A DNA stretch of 45,745 nucleotides, from positions 1 through 45,745 of the forward strand of contig JAUXGN010000020.1 in NCBI GenBank assembly GCA_030622115.1. The letters run 5' to 3'. Below are positions 26,446 to 34,522 of the stretch, piece by piece. The first letter of the stretch is position 1. Every line of letters starts with the position of its first letter. This DNA comes from Candidatus Eiseniibacteriota bacterium (lineage in GTDB: Bacteria > Joyebacterota > Joyebacteria > Joyebacterales > Joyebacteraceae). A program made the translations under genes and the position numbers. Under the pieces are notes generated by a model. That model did no database searches. It saw only the letters and a program-made list of their open reading frames with translations, and was not told the origin of the DNA.

Positions 26446-27978
26446 ATGATTGTTCCTTCAAGAGAATCCGCACTTCGCGGCGCCTTGCTCTTCGGGCTTC
26501 TTGTGCTCCTTCTCCCGATGTTGACGGGCTGTGGAAATGAAGAGTTCACGGCCAGGTACCGCGCTGAGAAGATGCTCTGGAGTGCGACCAAGCTACAGCA
26601 GGCGATCTCCGAGAACCCCGAGCTTGCTACCGAGGAGATGAGAGCCCTGATCGCAGAGAAGTACGAGCTGATAGTCACGGAATTCCCTCCGCCGGAGGGA
26701 GCCAGTGAGTCAGACCTGTCGATGGATGCCCTCGTAACCGCATCCATCTCGGGTCGCAGCAGGATCGTTCTGGCCGGGCTCATGGCGGCAGAGAACAGGC
26801 GCGAAGAATCGGCAGAACTCCTGGCTTCAGTGCGGGATGAATACACGGCCGTGAGGCCCTTGGCTGTTGAAGCAGCGCTCTCGCTGGCGTCGCTTCAAGA
26901 GGCCTCCGGCGATTGGGAGGCGGCCGTGGCCGAGTTCGATCTGCTTGTGGAATGCTGGCCGCCCGCATACGAGGACGGTTCTGGGCCCGACACTCGCATA
27001 TTGAGGGCTCCAATGCGCAAGGCGACCGGCTACGTGCTCAGGGGTCAGGAGTCGTTGGCGGCGGGCGCTTTTGATGAGGCTCGCTCGTACTGGCGCCACT
27101 GGGAGAAAGAGTGGCCCGGGAGCAGCACGGCGCTCAGTGCCGCGAGTCTTGTGGCGGAGAGCTTTTCGGTCGAGCAGAGATGGAGCGACGCGGTCGACGC
27201 ATACAAGGAGCTCGACGCCGTCTACGGCGACGAGAGTAACAGGGCGGCGCTCTGGCTGACGCTGGCCGACATATACAAAGAGAGACTTGGCAAGATCGCT
27301 GAAGCGCGGGTCTACTATGAGAAGGTGTCAGTGACCTACGGCGGCGAAATCGCCGGTGTGACGGCGGACGTGGCGCTTGCGGTGGATGATATCAGAAGGG
27401 AGAGCTACTCGCGGGCACGGGAGCGGCTCGAGTCAGTCATTGTCGAATTCGGCGACGAAGAGGCGGTGGCCGCGACGGCAACCTATCACATTGCCAGGAG
27501 TTTCGAGCTGGAAGGACGCTGGGACGAAGCGATACCGCACTATCGCACTCTCTCATCGCGCTACCCGTCAACCATGTATGGCCTGACCGCTCCTCTGCAT
27601 GTCGCCGGTCACCTCACGGAGATGGGAGAGGCTGCAGCGGCTGCAACGGCGCTCTCCGGCGCCGCGGATGCGTACGAGCGTGTCATGCGAGACTTCATCG
27701 GCACTCCGGCCGAGCTCGTTGCCCGGAACAACCTCGTTGAGACGAGATTGCGCCAGGGACTCTGGAGACAGGCCGCGGAAGTCCTCGTGGAGAGCGCGGA
27801 CCGCTTCGGCGACACGAGCGCAACGGCGGCAATGCTGCTCCAAGCCGCTGATCTCTACTCGGAGAAGCTTGGTGATGATGATTCAGCAAGGAGTCTCCTG
27901 GAATCCGTGGTCCATCTCTATCCGGGAGAAGCCGGTGGAGATGCCGCTCAGCAGAGACTCGACAACTTAGGTGGCTGA
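26446..27978 (+). CDS. TPR-repeat lipoprotein
   Basis: This 510-residue protein has a type II signal ending in LTGC (lipidated Cys29). The body is helical, with many TPR-like units, for example DWEAAVAEFDLLVECWP, GAFDEARSYWRHWEKEWPGS, RWSDAVDAYKELDAVYG, KIAEARVYYEKVSVTYGG and RWDEAIPHYRTLSSRYPS. This pattern also resembles YfgC/BamD-like scaffolds. Known exosortase loci often carry a large TPR protein (PrsT); this one differs in being a lipoprotein and shorter. It probably scaffolds a periplasmic or outer-membrane complex for glycan or substrate export. GGAGG at 26433 supports ATG 26446. Confidence 0.88.
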   Translation: MIVPSRESALRGALLFGLLVLLLPMLTGCGNEEFTARYRAEKMLWSATKLQQAISENPELATEEMRALIAEKYELIVTEFPPPEGASESDLSMDALVTASISGRSRIVLAGLMAAENRREESAELLASVRDEYTAVRPLAVEAALSLASLQEASGDWEAAVAEFDLLVECWPPAYEDGSGPDTRILRAPMRKATGYVLRGQESLAAGAFDEARSYWRHWEKEWPGSSTALSAASLVAESFSVEQRWSDAVDAYKELDAVYGDESNRAALWLTLADIYKERLGKIAEARVYYEKVSVTYGGEIAGVTADVALAVDDIRRESYSRARERLESVIVEFGDEEAVAATATYHIARSFELEGRWDEAIPHYRTLSSRYPSTMYGLTAPLHVAGHLTEMGEAAAAATALSGAADAYERVMRDFIGTPAELVARNNLVETRLRQGLWRQAAEVLVESADRFGDTSATAAMLLQAADLYSEKLGDDDSARSLLESVVHLYPGEAGGDAAQQRLDNLGG

Positions 27979-27983
27979 TTGAG

Positions 27984-30104
27984 ATGAGTGCAAGTGCGGC
28001 ATTGATGATGACAGCGACGGTATTCACTTTCGGATTCGGAGTGGCTGTCTTGCTTCGCGCGAGACACAGGGTGGACAGGCTATCGCTCGGCGTCGGTGCC
28101 GTGGTCCTGGCGTTCTGGCTCTTCGCTGTCGGGTCGATCGCCGTGAGCCGCGATCCAGGTGTCGCCGGCGGTCGCATAGCCGCCGCGGCCGCGCTGAGTG
28201 CGCTTCTGCCGATCCCGTGGACGCTCGTGACGATCGTCTTCGCCCGCGAGAGCCGCCCTGCGATGCTGCGCCGGTGGCGCTTCTATCTGATAGGGCTTTC
28301 CCTTGCGGGGTTGTTCTTCGCCGCGCATGCCCTCTCTCTGGGGGCGGTTCGCGCAATCGGTCGGGACGTCGGTGACTATGTCTTGTACCTGGGGGTCATG
28401 GGGCGGGCGATGAGCCTGTATCTGATCACCTCGATCGTCGTGATGCTCTTCAACATCGAGACAACCGTGCGATGTGCGCGTGGTGTGGAGCTCAGACAAG
28501 TCAAGTTTGCACTGATAGGTATGGTAGCCGTGCTGGTCTACCACCTCTTTGTTCTGTCTCTTGCCGCCATCTACTCCGCGGTCAGCGTTCAGCATCTCGT
28601 GGCGGGATCCGTTCCGATTCTCGCCGCCGGCGCACTGATCGCATACTCGATTGTGCGCCGCCGTCTCGATGATACCCGCGTGCGTGTCGGACGTCCCGTC
28701 TTCTACGGTTCGGTCACCGCGTTCATCGCGGGCGCGTATCTCATGACACTGGGGGTTGTGGCCCTGGTTGCCCGGGGTCGTGGGTGGGGTGTCTCCTCGC
28801 TCACCGTCACATCGCTCATCTTCCTGGGGTTGCTTCTTCTCGCGATGTTCTTCGCGTCGTCACGCGTGAGGAAGGGGATCAGGAGGTTTATCGACAACAA
28901 CTTCTACGTGAGCAGATACGACTACAGGAGGGAATGGGAGAGAACGTCGGAGGCCCTTTCCGGCGCAACGAGCGAGCGCGAGGTGCTTGCGGCAGCCGTC
29001 GAGGTCATCATGGATGCGCTGGATGTGTCTGCCGTTGTCGCGGCCGGCGTGGACAGGTCGATTCACCCGGCAGCAGTCCGCGTCGCCGGTGACACGGGGA
29101 CGAGATACGCCGCGGCCATAAGCGACCCCGGACTTCTGGAACTGCTTTCCGAACGTCTGGAGGCTGTGAGAGTGGGAACGGAGGACTCGGATCCGGCGCT
29201 CTACGAATGGACTGCCCGACACTCGGCTTCGCTGTCTGCACCTTCGCCGGATCTGGCCGTGCCGCTTGTTGCAGCCCGTGACGTGGTTGGAGTTGCGCTT
29301 GTTTCACTGGGTTCCGCCCGCCGTACGCACGAGGATCTGGAGATTCTGTCTACGCTCGGGCGTCAAGCGGGAAGCGCTCTTTTGGCAGCCAGGCTCTCTG
29401 ATCGGCTTGCGGAGACCCGGGGCCTCGAATCGGTTCACAGGATGTCGTCGTTCGTGATCCACGATCTCAAGAATTGCATCTCCGGTCTGTCACTGACTCT
29501 CGCGAATGCGAGGACGGAGCTGGATGACCCATCCTTCCGAGCGCACCTCATGACCGCGCTTGAGGAATCCGTGTCGGCGATGGAGCGCGTTATCGAGAGA
29601 GTGGCCGGCGTATCCGGAGAGCAGACGCCCCTGCCTGAAACGATCGAACTCGGGAGTCTTGTCGAACGGGCGCTTGCGCGCACGGGAGTGGCTCAACCTG
29701 GATCGGCCACGGAGTCCGCGGTCGACCTCGAAGGAATTGTTGAGGCCGACGCTGACCTCGAGCAACTCCTCACGGTTCTTGAGAACCTCATTAAGAACTC
29801 CGTCGAAGCCATGAACGGCGCCGGGCGGATCGAAGTGACCGGGCGGGACACGGGCAACGGGTCGGTGGTGCTTTCTATCGGCGATACGGGTCCGGGTGTC
29901 GATCCTGAGATGGCGATGGATGATGTGCTCTTCGCGGCCTTCAGGACCACGAAGCCGGACGGTCTAGGCATCGGGCTCTACCAGAGCAGGCGGATAATGG
30001 AGGCTATGGGAGGCAGTATCGCGCTCGTGGATGGCAAAGAAGGGGCTCTGTTCGAGCTCAAGATTCCGTCGGCGACTTCGCGCTCCAGGAGGAAGCATAC
30101 GTGA
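27984..30104 (+). CDS. prsK: PrsK-like membrane sensor histidine kinase
   Basis: This 706-residue protein has about eight N-terminal helices (residues about 5-290), then a GAF-like domain (about 330-475) and a kinase core. The phospho-acceptor is His493 in FVIHDLKN. The N box is ENLIKNSVEAM, G1 is GDTGPGVDPEM and G2 is DGLGIGLYQSRRIMEAMGG. The order and the HDLKN motif match PrsK of exosortase systems. It would phosphorylate the PrsR-like protein encoded directly after it (GTGA overlap). The signal sensed is unknown; the polytopic N-terminus suggests an envelope cue. Confidence 0.9.
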   Translation: MSASAALMMTATVFTFGFGVAVLLRARHRVDRLSLGVGAVVLAFWLFAVGSIAVSRDPGVAGGRIAAAAALSALLPIPWTLVTIVFARESRPAMLRRWRFYLIGLSLAGLFFAAHALSLGAVRAIGRDVGDYVLYLGVMGRAMSLYLITSIVVMLFNIETTVRCARGVELRQVKFALIGMVAVLVYHLFVLSLAAIYSAVSVQHLVAGSVPILAAGALIAYSIVRRRLDDTRVRVGRPVFYGSVTAFIAGAYLMTLGVVALVARGRGWGVSSLTVTSLIFLGLLLLAMFFASSRVRKGIRRFIDNNFYVSRYDYRREWERTSEALSGATSEREVLAAAVEVIMDALDVSAVVAAGVDRSIHPAAVRVAGDTGTRYAAAISDPGLLELLSERLEAVRVGTEDSDPALYEWTARHSASLSAPSPDLAVPLVAARDVVGVALVSLGSARRTHEDLEILSTLGRQAGSALLAARLSDRLAETRGLESVHRMSSFVIHDLKNCISGLSLTLANARTELDDPSFRAHLMTALEESVSAMERVIERVAGVSGEQTPLPETIELGSLVERALARTGVAQPGSATESAVDLEGIVEADADLEQLLTVLENLIKNSVEAMNGAGRIEVTGRDTGNGSVVLSIGDTGPGVDPEMAMDDVLFAAFRTTKPDGLGIGLYQSRRIMEAMGGSIALVDGKEGALFELKIPSATSRSRRKHT

Positions 30105-31480
30105 AAGATCTGGCGGGCGGCGTGCCGGAAGCCAAGCGGATTCTCATTGTGGACGACGACCGGGTGATCCGCGAGCAGCTGGCGTGGGCCTTCTCCGACG
30201 ACCACGACGTATACACGGAGGCTACGCTCGAGAGCGCTCTCTGTGCTGCCCGCAGCATTCGCCCGCATCTGGTGATGCTCGATCTCTCGCTGACGGGGAG
30301 ACCGGGCGAGACGGAAGAAGGGTTCGAACTTCTGAGGAGCTTGATCGAGGGTGATCCCGCCGTGAAGGTCATCATGATAACCGGAAGCGACGATCGCGAA
30401 CGGGCGGTCAGAGCCATCGATCTGGGAGCCTTCGACTACTACGTGAAGCCACTGGATCTTGATGTGCTGCGCGTACTTGTCGGGCGTGCTCTCTACGTCC
30501 AGGAGCTTGAGAGGACCGCCCGCAGCATTGAGGAGAACGCGGGCGAGCCGGATCGATTGGGCGGGCTCATCGGGTCCGGTGATGCGATGAAACGCGCGCT
30601 TGAGCTTGCGAAAGCCGCGGCTTCTACAGCCGCGCCGGTTGTCATCGTCGGGGAGAGCGGCACAGGTAGGCGTAGATTCGCGGAGACCATACACAGAAAG
30701 AGCGATCGCGCATCGCAGCCATTCGTCACGGTCGCCGGTGGAGCCCTTCCTGAGGAAGCCCTGGAGCGCGAGATCTTCGGCGGGGTCAGAGACGGGACCA
30801 GCGAGCCAGGACGGCTGGAGCAGGCGGCCGGAGGAACGCTCTTCCTGAGAGACCTCGGCAGATACGCCTTGCCGCTCGTGAATCGACTTAGGGATTATGT
30901 GGCCAACGGAGTCTTCAGCCGAATCGACGGTGGCGAAGCCGTGCGACCGGATGTGCGCATCATGGCCTCAGTAGAGCCTCCTGCGGATGCCGATCGGGCG
31001 GCCTCGGGGTACGGATTCATCGGAGCACACGTCATCGAGATTCCTCCTCTGAGCGAGAGGGGAAAGGACGTCCTCCTGCTCGCCGATGAGTTTCTCGGCC
31101 GTCTCTCCGGGTTGCACGGGCATCACTCGCGCGGCTTCGGAAACGTGGCCGTGCGCGCATTGCTTGGTCACGGCTGGCCCGGCAATGTGACTGAGCTTGA
31201 AAATCGAGTTCGGAGAGCTGTTCTGTCCGGCGGGCGTGGAGCGATAGTGGCCTCCGATCTCGGGTTGGCCGGTGAGAATGAGGGAGGGGAGCAGACCCTG
31301 AGTGCCGCCAGGCACGAGCTCGAGCGCGGCATGGTGGCTGCGGCGCTCAGGAAGAGCGCGGGGAATGTGAGTCGGGCCGCCAGATCGATCGGGGTCAGCC
31401 GCCCGACGATGTACGACCTTATAAGGAAGCACGGTCTCAAACCGGCGGACTACAAGGCCCGCAACGGCGCGGCCGATTAA
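30101..31480 (+). CDS. PrsR-like response regulator with degenerate sigma54-type AAA+ domain
   Basis: This 459-residue protein has a receiver (Asp18-Asp20, phospho-Asp61, Thr94, Lys116), an NtrC-type AAA+ domain (about 155-390) and a Fis-like HTH (NVSRAARSIGVSRPTMYDLIRK). The receiver and HTH look intact. The AAA+ core does not: Walker A reads GESGTGR with Arg190 replacing the lysine. The GAFTGA sigma54-contact loop is absent; FGGVRDGTSEPGRLEQ occupies that region. Walker B reads GGTLFLRDLG (Arg250-Asp251) where GGTLFLDEIG is usual. The arginine-finger stretch is also altered. Start GTG 30101 has AGGAGG upstream. It is homologous to PrsR but is unlikely to activate sigma54 in the usual way. 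Confidence 0.9.
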   Translation: MKDLAGGVPEAKRILIVDDDRVIREQLAWAFSDDHDVYTEATLESALCAARSIRPHLVMLDLSLTGRPGETEEGFELLRSLIEGDPAVKVIMITGSDDRERAVRAIDLGAFDYYVKPLDLDVLRVLVGRALYVQELERTARSIEENAGEPDRLGGLIGSGDAMKRALELAKAAASTAAPVVIVGESGTGRRRFAETIHRKSDRASQPFVTVAGGALPEEALEREIFGGVRDGTSEPGRLEQAAGGTLFLRDLGRYALPLVNRLRDYVANGVFSRIDGGEAVRPDVRIMASVEPPADADRAASGYGFIGAHVIEIPPLSERGKDVLLLADEFLGRLSGLHGHHSRGFGNVAVRALLGHGWPGNVTELENRVRRAVLSGGRGAIVASDLGLAGENEGGEQTLSAARHELERGMVAAALRKSAGNVSRAARSIGVSRPTMYDLIRKHGLKPADYKARNGAAD

Positions 31481-31536
31481 GCAGTGGCCGCGTGGGCGCG
31501 GCCGATTAGACAGTGGCCGCGTGGGCGCGGCCGATT
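31469..31536 (+). repeat. 29-bp tandem repeat (2.3 copies) with self-pairing arms
   Basis: Copies lie at 31469-31497 and 31498-31526, with a 10-base partial third at 31527-31536. The two full copies differ at only two or three positions. Each holds GCGGCC and GGCCGC arms that pair in two alternative ways, across GATTAAGCAGT-type loops or across the GTGGGC spacer. The first copy includes the stop codon of the regulator gene. It may stabilise or end the long transcript, but there is no T-tract, so a classical terminator is not supported. Confidence 0.85.
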
Positions 31537-31545
31537 GCGATGAGA

Positions 31546-31574
31546 TTGACATTCAAGGGCCGTAGTCATAGACT
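31546..31574 (+). promoter_or_regulatory. Candidate sigma70 promoter for the PEGA/DUF5683-like gene
   Basis: TTGACA at 31546-31551 is a perfect -35 box. A 17-base spacer leads to TAGACT at 31569-31574, a 4 of 6 match to TATAAT. Transcription would start near 31581 and give a leader of about 60 nt. Confidence 0.45.
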
Positions 31575-31641
31575 GACGCTGCTCGGCCAGTGCCGGTGAG
31601 CGAACTCAAAGACACGGTGGGTATTCTGCGAGGAGCTGATC

Positions 31642-32388
31642 ATGAGGGGTATAGCGACAGTCCTTCTGTTCTTGGTGTCGGCGGCGCTCGTCCCGGTCGC
31701 GGGGACCGCGTGGGCAGAGACGGGGGCAGGTGTTGTGATCACGTCAGAGCCCCCGGGTGCGATCGTCGAGCTCAGTGGCGACCATGTGTTGCGCGGCGTG
31801 ACGCCCTGGCGCCTCGACAGAGGGCTCGAGGGCATCTACGATATCAACGCGTTCAAGTTTGGCTACGCTGACTGGCATGGGCGCACGGTGCTGTCGGCGA
31901 CAAGTCGGGATTCGATCTTTGTCAGACTCACCCGCAGGACGCCCGTGGCAGCAGCTCTCCGGTCAACCATAGCGCCTGGCTGGGGGCAGTTCTACTCGGA
32001 GCAGAATGTGAAGGGGACGGTATTCGTAGCGGTAGAGGCGTTGGTTCTCGGCGCCGCCCTGTGGGCGGATGCGGAGAGTAACCGGGAGGAGTCGGACTAC
32101 CTCAAGGCCAAGCGTGCGTATGAGGATGCTACTGAGGTGGATGAGATGGAGCGCGCCTATGAGGTGATGCTCAGGGAATTCGATGAATACGAGGATAAGC
32201 ATCTCCTGAGGAGGCGCTTCATATGCGCGGCCGCGGCTGTTTGGGTGGCGAACATCGCCGATGCGTTCTTCCTGTTCCCGGAGCCGGGTGGCGGGGCCTA
32301 CGCAGAGGAGCCGGGTCTGTCAAGGCCGGGGCTCTACGCCACGCTTGAGCCGGATGGGGCCACATTCGGCTTGGCTGTCCACTTCTAG
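31642..32388 (+). CDS. Secreted PEGA-domain protein with DUF5683-like C-terminus
   Basis: This 248-residue protein has a signal peptide of about 25 residues (ending AWAE). A PEGA-like module follows: VVITSEPPGAIVELSGDHVLRGVTPWRLDRGLEGIYDI, the pattern of a small surface beta-domain. The C-terminal half has APGWGQFYSEQNVKG, a DUF5683-type motif, and two hydrophobic segments (about 128-142 and 192-210), so it may sit in the outer or inner membrane. No enzymatic function is known for these domains. GAGGAG upstream supports the ATG at 31642. Such proteins are common in FCB-type lineages. Confidence 0.8.
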   Translation: MRGIATVLLFLVSAALVPVAGTAWAETGAGVVITSEPPGAIVELSGDHVLRGVTPWRLDRGLEGIYDINAFKFGYADWHGRTVLSATSRDSIFVRLTRRTPVAAALRSTIAPGWGQFYSEQNVKGTVFVAVEALVLGAALWADAESNREESDYLKAKRAYEDATEVDEMERAYEVMLREFDEYEDKHLLRRRFICAAAAVWVANIADAFFLFPEPGGGAYAEEPGLSRPGLYATLEPDGATFGLAVHF

Positions 32389-32415
32389 TCGTGCACTGCT
32401 TGAGGGAGGTATGCA

Positions 32416-34026
32416 ATGAAACGATCTTCAGTGCTTCTGCTGGTTCTCTTGGGTGCTGCCGCAGTCTTCCTGTACGGCTGCCTCACGGACCTGGCGTCAC
32501 CGGGGCACTCCAATCCCCTGGATCCGGACCATCCGACATCGCCGTCGGTGGAACCATCTCGACCTTCCGGATTGGGGGCCGTTGTGGCTGACAGGCTTGT
32601 TGTGCTCTCGTGGTCCGTTGGCGACACAATGGGCATCGAGAATTTCAAGATCTATCGGTGGGAGGTTGTTGGGAATGAGAGTGAGGATTACGAACTCATC
32701 GGATCCTCCGATGAGATGGAATACGAGGACAGCGATGTCCGCAACGGCCAGGAGTATTCGTACAAGGTCTCAGCCGTGAATCGCAGCGGACTCGAGGGTG
32801 CAAGGTCGTACGCCATGAGTGCAACGCCCCGGATCTTCAGTATCTCACTGGATAGCGGGCGGAAGAAGACAGGTTCTCGAACGGTCACGATCACATCCTC
32901 GGCGTCGAGCATCGTTGAACTCATGATGTTCTCTGACAACGCTGACATGTCTGGGGGGCAGTGGCAACCCTATCAGGGCGCCATTTCATGGCAGCTGCCC
33001 GTGGGTGATGGAGTGAAGACGGTCTACGCGCGCTTCCGCGATTCGGAGGACAACGAATCGCAGATCGTGCATGATGACATCGAGCTTGATACGACGGCAT
33101 TCATCGAACTGGTCTCGGAGGACACCGACGGGGATCCAATGAGGGTCGGCGAGATCATCCACTTCCTGCTTGACGCCGGCGAGCCTGACGGCGAGGCGGT
33201 GGTCGATATCGGAAGTGTGGCGATGGCCATAGGCCTCTTCGACGACGGGACCGGAGGGGATTCTATTGCAGACGATGGTGTCTACGAGCGCGATTTCGCG
33301 GTGGAGGCAGGGACTGAGATCATCTCGGCCGTTGTCATCGGAAGGTTCTCCGACGAGGTCGGCAATGAAGCGGAGCCGCTTCAGGCAGTCGGGACGGTGA
33401 CCATTCTGGAGCCACCGGAGCCTGTTGAACTCGAGCCGCCGGTCGCGATCACCAAACGACGTCTTGCGCTCTCGTGGTCGAAGAACAACGACTACGATTT
33501 CGACAGGTACAGAGTGTATCGTTCTTACATCCCGGGTGTGGAGATATCCACCGAGATCGAGCTCCTCTCTGAGATCACTGGGCAGAACGTGACGAACTAC
33601 ACTGATGGGGGGCTGGAGCCCGATTCTACCTACTACTACGCGGTCTATGTTGTGGACGACATAGGTCAATCGGTGATCAGCAACGAGGTTGCCGGTACGA
33701 CTCTTGTCAACGAGGTTCCCGACCCAGTCGTCATCTACGAGCCTTGGGCAGCGGATTCGACATCGATCGAGCTGTCCTGGTCCCAGAGTGAGGAAGACGA
33801 CTTTATGGCGTACGAGGTGCTCGGCTGGGAGGAGATCCCACCGGATCCGCCCAACTGGGAAGGCAAGCGCCTGATCGCCAGGATCACCACGGTAGGGGAG
33901 ACGTTCTATACGCACGAGTCGCTGATCGACTCACTGATCTACTGGTATCAGATTGCGGTTGTCGACTCGTTCGGAGCGAGCGCGCTGTCCGACAGCGTGT
34001 ATGGAACGCCAAGACCGCTACCCTGA
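32416..34026 (+). CDS. FN3-containing surface lipoprotein
   Basis: This 536-residue protein has a type II signal with lipidated Cys22 (FLYGC), followed by a low-complexity NPLDPDHP tether. An FN3 module covers about residues 50-135 (RLVVLSWSVGD, NFKIYRW, NGQEYSYKVSAVN). A middle beta region (about 140-330) includes a segment resembling a chaperone-like or filamin-type fold. Two further FN3 modules lie at about 340-430 and 435-536 (RLALSWSKNN, STYYYAVYVVDD). It is probably an outer-membrane-anchored adhesion or binding protein. The gene follows the PEGA gene by 27 bp and is ended by a strong hairpin at 34064-34096. Confidence 0.85.
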   Translation: MKRSSVLLLVLLGAAAVFLYGCLTDLASPGHSNPLDPDHPTSPSVEPSRPSGLGAVVADRLVVLSWSVGDTMGIENFKIYRWEVVGNESEDYELIGSSDEMEYEDSDVRNGQEYSYKVSAVNRSGLEGARSYAMSATPRIFSISLDSGRKKTGSRTVTITSSASSIVELMMFSDNADMSGGQWQPYQGAISWQLPVGDGVKTVYARFRDSEDNESQIVHDDIELDTTAFIELVSEDTDGDPMRVGEIIHFLLDAGEPDGEAVVDIGSVAMAIGLFDDGTGGDSIADDGVYERDFAVEAGTEIISAVVIGRFSDEVGNEAEPLQAVGTVTILEPPEPVELEPPVAITKRRLALSWSKNNDYDFDRYRVYRSYIPGVEISTEIELLSEITGQNVTNYTDGGLEPDSTYYYAVYVVDDIGQSVISNEVAGTTLVNEVPDPVVIYEPWAADSTSIELSWSQSEEDDFMAYEVLGWEEIPPDPPNWEGKRLIARITTVGETFYTHESLIDSLIYWYQIAVVDSFGASALSDSVYGTPRPLP

Positions 34027-34063
34027 CAGGATGTCACATCCCGATCGATGAGCAGACCGCAGT

Positions 34064-34096
34064 GAGGCCCACCCGTGTGTTGCATGGGTGGGCCTC
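34064..34096 (+). terminator. Strong hairpin terminator
   Basis: GAGGCCCACCCGTG (34064-34077) pairs with CATGGGTGGGCCTC (34083-34096) across a 5-base loop, with one G-T wobble. A pyrimidine-rich TCCCGTTCTCT follows. It ends the FN3 lipoprotein transcript and separates it from the next gene. Confidence 0.8.
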
Positions 34097-34522
34097 TCCC
34101 GTTCTCTAGCAGCCTCGACTCACATTCACTCCCCAAGCGCGAAACAGGACATAATCCTAACTAATGGTCCTATAAGGACTTAGATCCCTGCCTAGGAAGA
34201 CGGCCGGGCACGTCATGCTTTCTGGCCGAATTGGAAGCAATGGACGCCTGTTACTTACCATCTGGCACAACTTGTGCAACTTGTGTTGAGAGTGATGAAG
34301 CTTGTGTTCAGCTTCGCTTTGAGGAAGGCAACACATAATCGGGATCCGCCGGGGCTGCGCAGGCACTCGATAAGCCTCGGTCGCGAGGTCGGCCTGCTGA
34401 CCCCCACAAGGGCCGACCGCAGTACCTCACCGTACTGGCTACCCCCTATGCACCCGCCTCCAGTCCCGCGGGTCCCGATTTTCCTCAGAGCCTCAGGAGA
34501 GGCATCTGCCGGAGTAGCATTC
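34097..34522. other. Intergenic region upstream of the large surface protein
   Basis: This stretch of about 425 bases holds a likely operator cluster near 34146-34179 (AGGAC and GTCCT half-sites, with the palindrome GTCCTATAAGGAC at 34167-34179), a sigma54-type box at 34262-34280, and a GC-rich leader. The reading frame of the downstream gene stays open through 34274-34522, but the translated sequence is proline- and arginine-rich without a signal peptide at its start, so I do not treat it as coding. Confidence 0.5.
34262..34280 (+). promoter_or_regulatory. Candidate sigma54 (-24/-12) promoter for the large surface protein
   Basis: The site reads CTGGCACAACTTGTGCAAC. GG at 34264-34265 and GC at 34276-34277 are 10 bases apart. 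It shares CTGGCAC and TGCA, in the same spacing, with the site at 3495. An 11-bp palindrome, CACAACTTGTG (34266-34276), overlaps the spacer, and CAACTTGTG is repeated in tandem (34268-34285). Transcription would begin near 34289, giving a leader of about 235 nt. Confidence 0.5.

Noticed and set aside
34274-34522. In-frame 5' extension of the large surface protein (ATG at 34274)
   Set aside because: The extra 83 residues are Arg/Pro-rich without a signal peptide, while a TTG with a ribosome site starts right at a proper signal peptide; the stretch also lies within the putative sigma54 leader.
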